From an uncultured bacterium (GTDB lineage Bacteria; Patescibacteriota; Saccharimonadia; Saccharimonadales; Saccharimonadaceae): a stretch of DNA of 64,000 nt. Shown here one piece after another: positions 59,206-64,000 of the stretch; the stretch's first letter is position 1, and every line of letters starts with the position of its first letter. Position numbers and translations under genes: made by a program. The notes beneath the pieces were generated by a model. It did no database searches and was not told the DNA's origin. It saw only the letters and a list, made by a program, of their open reading frames with translations. The DNA is taken from the NCBI GenBank assembly GCA_937863415.1, contig CALMFC010000014.1, forward strand, positions 124,001 through 188,000, given 5' to 3'.

Positions 59206-59831
59206 TGGCTGACATAGCTAAACCAACAACTGCAGTTAAAGCACCGGCTCTTCCAAAAGCTATTTTTGGAGTAGAGGTTAAAAACCACGAGTTACTACGT
59301 CTAGCGTATGATTCATACCTAGCATCTGCTCGTAAGGCAAGCGCTACTACTAAACAGCGCGGTGAAGTCAGTGGCGGTGGTAAAAAACCTTGGGCCCAAA
59401 AGGGAACTGGTAAAGCTCGATTTGGTTCGTCTCGTAACCCAATTTGGCGTGGCGGTGGTGTTGTTTTTGGACCTCGCGGTAACGAGAACTACACGAAACG
59501 TATTTCAACCGCTAGTAAGCGTGTTGCACTTCGTCAAGCGTTGACGCTTGCGAATAATGCCAAGAAAATCTTAGTAAAAGATTTCAAAACTACCGGCAAG
59601 ACCAAAGAAGCTATTAAATTCATGACTGACAACAAACTAGGGCGACGCGTTCTACTAGTCGTCGATGAAAAAACACCTCAGATTTTGCGCGCAACTAATA
59701 ATATTCAGAATCTACTACTGATTCGCGCTAATTACCTAAGTGTTTACCACATTCTAAATGCCGACAAGATCGTTATCACGCAAGATGCACTTAAAACAGT
59801 CACGACATGGCTAACGAAGGAGACAAAATAA
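59205..59831 (+). CDS. rplD: 50S ribosomal protein L4
   Basis: L4 lines the exit tunnel and in E. coli represses the S10 operon by binding its leader. TKQRGEVSGGGKKPWAQKGT is the conserved tunnel loop; GKARFGSSRNPIWRGGGVVF follows. Length 208. Overlaps rplC and rplW by one base each. The large leader hairpin upstream of rplC would be a natural target for autogenous control. Confidence 0.96.
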   Translation: MADIAKPTTAVKAPALPKAIFGVEVKNHELLRLAYDSYLASARKASATTKQRGEVSGGGKKPWAQKGTGKARFGSSRNPIWRGGGVVFGPRGNENYTKRISTASKRVALRQALTLANNAKKILVKDFKTTGKTKEAIKFMTDNKLGRRVLLVVDEKTPQILRATNNIQNLLLIRANYLSVYHILNADKIVITQDALKTVTTWLTKETK

Positions 59832-60157
59832 TGACTTCTAAAATTAGCGTATTCCCACGTGCTACCGAAAAAGCTTACGGACTTTCAAAAGGTAACGTAT
59901 ATGTATTTGATGCTCCGCTTACAGCCAACAAACAAGAGATTGTGGCTGCAGTAGAGGAACAGTTCGAGGTTAAAGTAACTAATATTAAAACTCTGGTTCA
60001 ATCAGGTAAAGCTGTTCGCTTCTCACGAGGCAAAAACAGAGTACCGGGCAACACCACTCGTAAAGATGCTAAGAAAGCATACGTAACTCTTGCCGAGGGC
60101 GACAGTATCAAGGTTTTTGATACACCAGCCGAAGAGCCTGCAAAGGAGAAGAAGTAA
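59831..60157 (+). CDS. rplW: 50S ribosomal protein L23
   Basis: L23 sits at the tunnel exit and docks trigger factor (tig at 41188). ATEKAYGLSKGNVYVFDAPL and VAAVEEQFEVKVTNIKTLVQ match the family, followed by GKAVRFSRGK and a Glu/Lys-rich end. The start is the ATG at 59831, which overlaps the rplD stop by one base, not an in-frame TTG earlier. Length 108. Confidence 0.95.
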   Translation: MTSKISVFPRATEKAYGLSKGNVYVFDAPLTANKQEIVAAVEEQFEVKVTNIKTLVQSGKAVRFSRGKNRVPGNTTRKDAKKAYVTLAEGDSIKVFDTPAEEPAKEKK

Positions 60158-60996
60158 TGGCAGTTAAGCAATACAACCCAACTACTCCTGCTCGTCGTGG
60201 TATGACCAGTCAAGATCTTAGTGATATTACAACTCGTAAACCACTGAAGAGTCTTGTTAAAAGCAAAAAGCAGAATGCTGGTCGTAATAATACCGGTAGA
60301 ATTACAGTTCGTCACCGAGGTGGTGGTGTTAAACGCCACTATCGATTAGTTAACCACAAGTTAGCCGATGGTCTTACTGTAACTGTTGAACAAATCGAAT
60401 ACGATCCTAACCGTAGCGCGCGGATTGCACGCGTCAAAGACCAACACGGTCTATACCACTACGTCCTAGCTGATACTTCAATGCAAGTTGGCAAGGTTTT
60501 CACTAGTGGTACCAATGCTCCAATCGAAGCTAGTAACCGTATGCCACTGGCTAATATCCCAGTTGGTACACAGATTTACGCAATTGAGATTCACCCTGGC
60601 AAGGGCGCTCAAATGGTGCGTTCGGCTGGAACTAAAGCCCAATTAATGGCCAAAGAAGGTGATTACGCTCAGGTTCGGCTGCCGTCAGGCGAAGTTCGTC
60701 GTTTCCGAATGGAAGCAACTGCTGCAATCGGTGTCGTAGGTAATGTTCAACACCAGAACGTCAAGATTGGTTCAGCTGGTCGCAATCGTCGTAAATCTAT
60801 TCGTCCAGGTGTTCGTGGTGTTGTTATGAACGCCGCAGATCACCCACACGGTGGTGGTGACGGTGGTCGTCATGGTACAGGTAAAGCACCTCGTACACCG
60901 TGGGGTCAGCTGACACTTGGATATCGAACCCGTCGTCGTAAAGACACCGCTAATTTGATTATTAAGACTCGCCATGATGCGAAGAGGAAGAAGTAA
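60157..60996 (+). CDS. rplB: 50S ribosomal protein L2
   Basis: L2 supports subunit joining and the peptidyl transferase centre. The OB/SH3 core ([33 protein letters not shown]) and the C-terminal [20 protein letters not shown] with the conserved histidine are intact. Length 279 is normal. It follows rplW with a one-base overlap, and rpsS starts 2 nt after its stop. Confidence 0.97.
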   Translation: MAVKQYNPTTPARRGMTSQDLSDITTRKPLKSLVKSKKQNAGRNNTGRITVRHRGGGVKRHYRLVNHKLADGLTVTVEQIEYDPNRSARIARVKDQHGLYHYVLADTSMQVGKVFTSGTNAPIEASNRMPLANIPVGTQIYAIEIHPGKGAQMVRSAGTKAQLMAKEGDYAQVRLPSGEVRRFRMEATAAIGVVGNVQHQNVKIGSAGRNRRKSIRPGVRGVVMNAADHPHGGGDGGRHGTGKAPRTPWGQLTLGYRTRRRKDTANLIIKTRHDAKRKK

Positions 60997-60998
60997 CT

Positions 60999-61265
60999 AT
61001 GAGTCGTTCACTTAAAAAAGGACCATTTGTTGATTTCAAGCTCGCTAAGAAAGTGGCGGCCTTGGGGTCAGACGATCGTACTATTATCAAAACTTGGGCA
61101 CGTGCCAGCACGATTAGCCCAGAGATGGTAGGGCGCACTATTGCTGTTCATAACGGTAAAGTTCATGTACCAGTGCTGGTTTCAGAAAATATGGTTGGAC
61201 ATAAGCTCGGTGAGTTTAGCCCTACCCGCAAATTCCGACGTCATGGTGGAAAGGACAAGAAATAA
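60999..61265 (+). CDS. rpsS: 30S ribosomal protein S19
   Basis: S19 binds 16S rRNA in the 30S head with S13. [19 protein letters not shown] is the family start, followed by [39 protein letters not shown] and [14 protein letters not shown]. Length 88. One-base overlap with rplV. Confidence 0.97.
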   Translation: MSRSLKKGPFVDFKLAKKVAALGSDDRTIIKTWARASTISPEMVGRTIAVHNGKVHVPVLVSENMVGHKLGEFSPTRKFRRHGGKDKK

Positions 61266-61699
61266 TGGCTGAATCTATGACCATCCGTGCATATGTTAAA
61301 GAGCTTGCCATCGCTCCACGCAAGGTAGCATTAGTTGCTAGCCTAGTTCGTGGTCGCAGCGTGGCCGACGCACTTGTTATCTTGTCACACACACCTAAAC
61401 GTTCAGCATTGCCTGTTAGCAAGGCAATTGAAAGCGCCCGCGCTAATGCTGTTAATACCCACGGACTGGACACCAAGACTTTGACTATTTCAACACTTTC
61501 AGTAACTGCTGGAACACGACTCAAGAGGTTTAAGCCAGCATCTCGTGGTCGTGCATTACCGTTTGAGAAAAAGACTGCAAATATCTTGGTAGAAGTAACT
61601 GGGCAGCCAAAACCTAAGAAACCAGCGACGATCACAAAGGCTACTGACACTAAGACTGTGGCAAAGCCAGTTAAACCTGCAGGAAAGGGCAAAATATAA
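61265..61699 (+). CDS. rplV: 50S ribosomal protein L22 with basic C-terminal extension
   Basis: L22 lines the exit tunnel with L4. The core (IAPRKVALVASLVRGRSVAD, RLKRFKPASRGRALPFEKKT) is about 112 residues. A further ~32-residue Lys/Thr/Pro/Ala tail (PKKPATITKATDTKTVAKP and onward) exceeds the usual length. It would lie on the ribosome surface. One-base overlaps on both sides. Confidence 0.95.
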   Translation: MAESMTIRAYVKELAIAPRKVALVASLVRGRSVADALVILSHTPKRSALPVSKAIESARANAVNTHGLDTKTLTISTLSVTAGTRLKRFKPASRGRALPFEKKTANILVEVTGQPKPKKPATITKATDTKTVAKPVKPAGKGKI

Positions 61700-62331
61700 T
61701 GGGACAAAAAGTAAATCCAATTAGTTTCCGACTTCAGGTCCACAAGAACTGGAATTCGCGCTGGTATGCACCGAAACGCGATTTTTCAAAATGGCTTGTC
61801 GAAGACGTTCGTATCCGTGAACTAATCGAAAAACGTTTTGAAAGCCGACCTACGATTGACAAGGTCGAAATTGAGCGCTCAGCTAACCTGATTACGATCA
61901 CGATTCACACTGCCAAAGCTGGTGTTGTGATTGGACGTGGTGGCGCAGGTGTAACTGAACTTAAAACAATGCTTGAAAAACTTGTCAGTCTACCAATCCG
62001 TTTGAACATTGAAGAGGTTAAACGCCCAGAATTATCTGCTAAATTAGTTGCCGAAAATATCGCTCGCCAACTAGAGCGACGCGTAAACTTCCGACGTGCT
62101 ATTAAAATGACAGCCCAAAATACGATTGCCGCTGGCGCCAAGGGTGTACGCATCCAGGTTGCTGGACGACTTAATAACGCTGAAATGGCACGCCGCGAAA
62201 AAGTAATCGAAGGTTCTGTACCACTACACACTATCCGCGCTGATATTGATTTTCACACTGCCCGTGCCAATGCACCAGGTGTTGGAATCATTGGTGTTAA
62301 AGTTTGGATTTACAAGGGCGAAAGGGTTTAG
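61699..62331 (+). CDS. rpsC: 30S ribosomal protein S3
   Basis: S3 lies at the mRNA entry channel. MGQKVNPISFRLQVHKNWNS opens the protein, the KH domain has VVIGRGGAGVTELKTMLEKL, and the C-terminal half has GAKGVRIQVAGRLNNAEMAR and VPLHTIRADIDFHTARA. Length 210. It ends in TAG, 3 nt before rplP. Confidence 0.97.
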   Translation: MGQKVNPISFRLQVHKNWNSRWYAPKRDFSKWLVEDVRIRELIEKRFESRPTIDKVEIERSANLITITIHTAKAGVVIGRGGAGVTELKTMLEKLVSLPIRLNIEEVKRPELSAKLVAENIARQLERRVNFRRAIKMTAQNTIAAGAKGVRIQVAGRLNNAEMARREKVIEGSVPLHTIRADIDFHTARANAPGVGIIGVKVWIYKGERV

Positions 62332-62334
62332 GCT

Positions 62335-62748
62335 ATGTTATTACCAAAGAAAACTAAATACCGAAAAGTTCGTAAGGGCAAAAACGATGGCGTTGCAACT
62401 CGTGGCCAATACCTAGCTTTTGGTGATTATGGTTTGCAGTCTCAGTCAAATGAACGTATAACTAGCCGTCAAATTGAGGCTTCACGCCAAGCTATGACTC
62501 GTCATATCAAACGTGGTGGTAAGATTTGGATTCGAATCTTTCCTCACACTCCGGTCACTCGTAAGCCCCAGGACGTCAAGATGGGTAGCGGAAAAGGTAA
62601 TCCAGAATTCTTTGTCGCCAAGGTCAAGGCTGGAACTGTACTATTCGAGATGAAGGGTGTTGAAGAAGAGGTAGCTCGCGAAGCAATGCGTCTAGCTGCT
62701 CATAAATTACCAGTCAAAACCAAGTTCATCATGAGGGAGCAAGTTTAA
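62335..62748 (+). CDS. rplP: 50S ribosomal protein L16
   Basis: L16 helps bind A-site t[43 protein letters not shown] and [17 protein letters not shown] are conserved blocks. Length 137 is normal. Overlaps rpmC by one base. Confidence 0.97.
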   Translation: MLLPKKTKYRKVRKGKNDGVATRGQYLAFGDYGLQSQSNERITSRQIEASRQAMTRHIKRGGKIWIRIFPHTPVTRKPQDVKMGSGKGNPEFFVAKVKAGTVLFEMKGVEEEVAREAMRLAAHKLPVKTKFIMREQV

Positions 62749-63011
62749 TGGCTGATAAGAAAACAACCAAGGTGGCTTCCAAAGCAACCAAAGTAGCTAA
62801 AAAGTCTACTAAAACTACTGAAGTGAAGACAATAGACCAAATGCGAACTGAACTTACCGCAAAACAAGCTGACATGATAACCGCAAAACGCGGTCACAAA
62901 TTAGGCGAACTAGTAAACCCTCGAGTTTTGACAAATACACGTAAAGAAATTGCACGCCTTCACACTGCCATTAGGGCAGCCGAGATCGCAGAGCAGAAAG
63001 GAAGCAAATAA
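62748..63011 (+). CDS. rpmC: 50S ribosomal protein L29 with Lys-rich N-terminal extension
   Basis: L29 sits beside the tunnel exit. Its core of two helices (DQMRTELTAKQADMITAKRG; VLTNTRKEIARLHTAIRAAE) is preceded by ~25 extra residues rich in Lys, Thr and Ala (KKTTKVASKATKVAKKSTK). Standard L29 is 60-70 residues; this is 87. The extension is not a signal peptide. Followed 1 nt later by rpsQ. Confidence 0.93.
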   Translation: MADKKTTKVASKATKVAKKSTKTTEVKTIDQMRTELTAKQADMITAKRGHKLGELVNPRVLTNTRKEIARLHTAIRAAEIAEQKGSK

Positions 63012-63012
63012 T

Positions 63013-63288
63013 ATGGCCAAGACACTAACCGGTATCGTAAGTTCAGACGCTGCGAACAAAACTATCACCGTCACTGTCGTAAGTCGTGAAACACATCCTG
63101 TTTACGGTAAACAGTATACTGTTAGTCGTAAATATGCTGCTCATGACGAGAATAACGAAGCAAAGGTAGGAGATAGGGTGATAATTTCAGAGACTCGACC
63201 AGTTTCTAAAAGCAAATCCTATAAACTTGACAGTATTGTTGAGAAGTCTCACGGTTCTATCGAACTAGTCGAAGAGGAGACCGTATAA
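63013..63288 (+). CDS. rpsQ: 30S ribosomal protein S17
   Basis: S17 is an OB-fold protein of the 30S body. [39 protein letters not shown] and [20 protein letters not shown] are the family blocks. I use the ATG at 63013, directly after the rpmC stop, rather than an upstream in-frame ATG inside rpmC. Length 91. One-base overlap with rplN. Confidence 0.96.
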   Translation: MAKTLTGIVSSDAANKTITVTVVSRETHPVYGKQYTVSRKYAAHDENNEAKVGDRVIISETRPVSKSKSYKLDSIVEKSHGSIELVEEETV

Positions 63289-63656
63289 TGATCCAACAAG
63301 AAACTCGTTTAAAGGTAACCGATAACTCTGGAGCTAAAGAGATTCTTTGTATTCGCGTGCTTGGTGGTACTAGGCGACGTTATGCTCGAATAGGTGACGT
63401 TATTGTTGCTAGTGTTAAGACAGCCAACCCAACCGGCGCTGTCAAGCGTAAATCTGTCGTAAAGGCTGTAATTGTGAGGACTCGTGATCAGATTCAACGT
63501 AAAGACGGTAGCACAATTGCATTTGATGACAACGCAGCCGTAATTATTGGTGATGACAAAGCGCCTCGAGGAACACGTGTTTTTGGACCAGTCCCCAGAG
63601 AGCTTCGCGACATGGGTTACACCAAGATTATCAGCCTAGCACCGGAGGTACTATAA
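63288..63656 (+). CDS. rplN: 50S ribosomal protein L14
   Basis: L14 contacts the 30S subunit and Rsf[36 protein letters not shown] and [20 protein letters not shown] are near-universal. Length 122 is standard. It follows rpsQ with a one-base overlap; rplX starts 1 nt after its stop. Confidence 0.98.
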   Translation: MIQQETRLKVTDNSGAKEILCIRVLGGTRRRYARIGDVIVASVKTANPTGAVKRKSVVKAVIVRTRDQIQRKDGSTIAFDDNAAVIIGDDKAPRGTRVFGPVPRELRDMGYTKIISLAPEVL

Positions 63657-63657
63657 T

Positions 63658-63987
63658 ATGCCGACTGTAAAACGAATCCTCAAGGGCGACAAGGTTAAGA
63701 TTATCAGTGGTGCCAACAAAGGCACAACTGGAACTGTTCTTCAGGTTCTAACCAAGAAGCAAGCAGTTCTTATCGAAGGTGTTGGTGAGTTGCATCGCCA
63801 CATTAAACCAAGCCAACTAAATCCACGCGGTGGTCACAAAGACATTCATGTTCCGGTTTCACTACACAAGGTTGCGCTTATTGTAGATGAGAAATCAGGT
63901 AAAACTAGCCGAGTCGGCCGCCTTAAAACAGCTGATGACCGCACCGTCAGAATTGCTAAACAAAATAATGATAAGGAGATTAAGTAA
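63658..63987 (+). CDS. rplX: 50S ribosomal protein L24
   Basis: L24 initiates 50S assembly. The KOW motif is KILKGDKVKIISGANKGTTG near the start; LHRHIKPSQLNPRGGHKDIH and KVALIVDEKSGKTSRVG follow. Length 109. Overlaps the rplE start by one base and has AAGGAG inside its 3' end for rplE. Confidence 0.96.
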   Translation: MPTVKRILKGDKVKIISGANKGTTGTVLQVLTKKQAVLIEGVGELHRHIKPSQLNPRGGHKDIHVPVSLHKVALIVDEKSGKTSRVGRLKTADDRTVRIAKQNNDKEIK

Positions 63988-64000
63988 TGGCTCAAGCTAT
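63987..64000 (+). CDS. rplE: Start of 50S ribosomal protein L5 (cut by window edge)
   Basis: Only ATG plus about four codons (MAQA) are visible, beginning in the rplX stop with AAGGAG upstream. The identity rests on the conserved order rplN-rplX-rplE, not on the sequence. Confidence 0.6.

Noticed and set aside
2656-63987. UGA read as glycine, as in related CPR phyla
   Set aside because: Conserved genes run full length with no in-frame TGA; only the stop usage is biased.

Overview
The window looks like chromosome from a member of the Candidate Phyla Radiation, most likely Candidatus Saccharibacteria (TM7). The assignment rests on gene content and protein features, not on a search: compact genes, a GatCAB amidotransferase, a divergent DEAD-box/DnaE/ClpC/RadA housekeeping set, type IV pilus machinery, YtxG/YtxH/DUF5665 envelope proteins, and very short informational proteins. 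The genetic code reads as standard. Of 62 genes whose stop lies in the window, 42 end in TAA, 19 in TAG and only one small gene in TGA. There is no phage, transposase or CRISPR array. 

Layout. 1-15000: the uvrB 3' end, a DEAD-box helicase with a structured leader, gatC-gatA-(membrane HEPN-like gene)-gatB-galU, three small envelope proteins, dnaE, a pilB/gspE ATPase divergent from a SPOUT methyltransferase, and rplS. 15000-35000: an RNase HII-YraN fusion, an M1 aminopeptidase, a secreted HNH nuclease, nusA, DUF378, clpC under a CIRCE operator, a membrane HExxH protein, radA, a PIN-TRAM protein, a class A PBP, tyrS, a HAD phosphatase, recG and rsmD. 35000-39800: an accessory-like stretch with two unknown genes, an FAD oxidase, two tRNA-Leu genes, and two copies of a ~120-nt structured element that I cannot assign to any known RNA. 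39800-51000: hisS, tig, clpP under a second CIRCE, rpoB and rpoC. 51000-64000: the str operon (rpsL-rpsG-fusA), tuf, and an S10 operon split after rpsJ by two genes on the other strand, running to the start of rplE. 

How the genes work together. Most of the window is information processing: transcription (rpoBC, nusA), translation (18 ribosomal protein genes, the last only a start; two elongation factors; two tRNA synthetases; GatCAB; tRNA-Leu) and repair/replication (uvrB, dnaE, recG, radA, rnhB). ClpC and ClpP, partners in one protease, are not adjacent but share HrcA-type operators. Envelope genes (PBP, VanY-like carboxypeptidase, PilB, secreted nuclease) fit a small host-attached cell. 

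Expression signals are unusually readable. Many operon-first genes have a -10 box 6-8 nt before the start codon and no ribosome binding site, which implies leaderless mRNAs. Genes with long leaders (rpoB, rpsL, rpsJ, rplC, nusA, the helicase) carry hairpins that look regulatory. Protein-level oddities are an RNA polymerase beta' subunit with neither cysteine zinc site, an EF-G whose NKxD motif reads NKIN, and an S12 with Pro at the streptomycin-site lysine.
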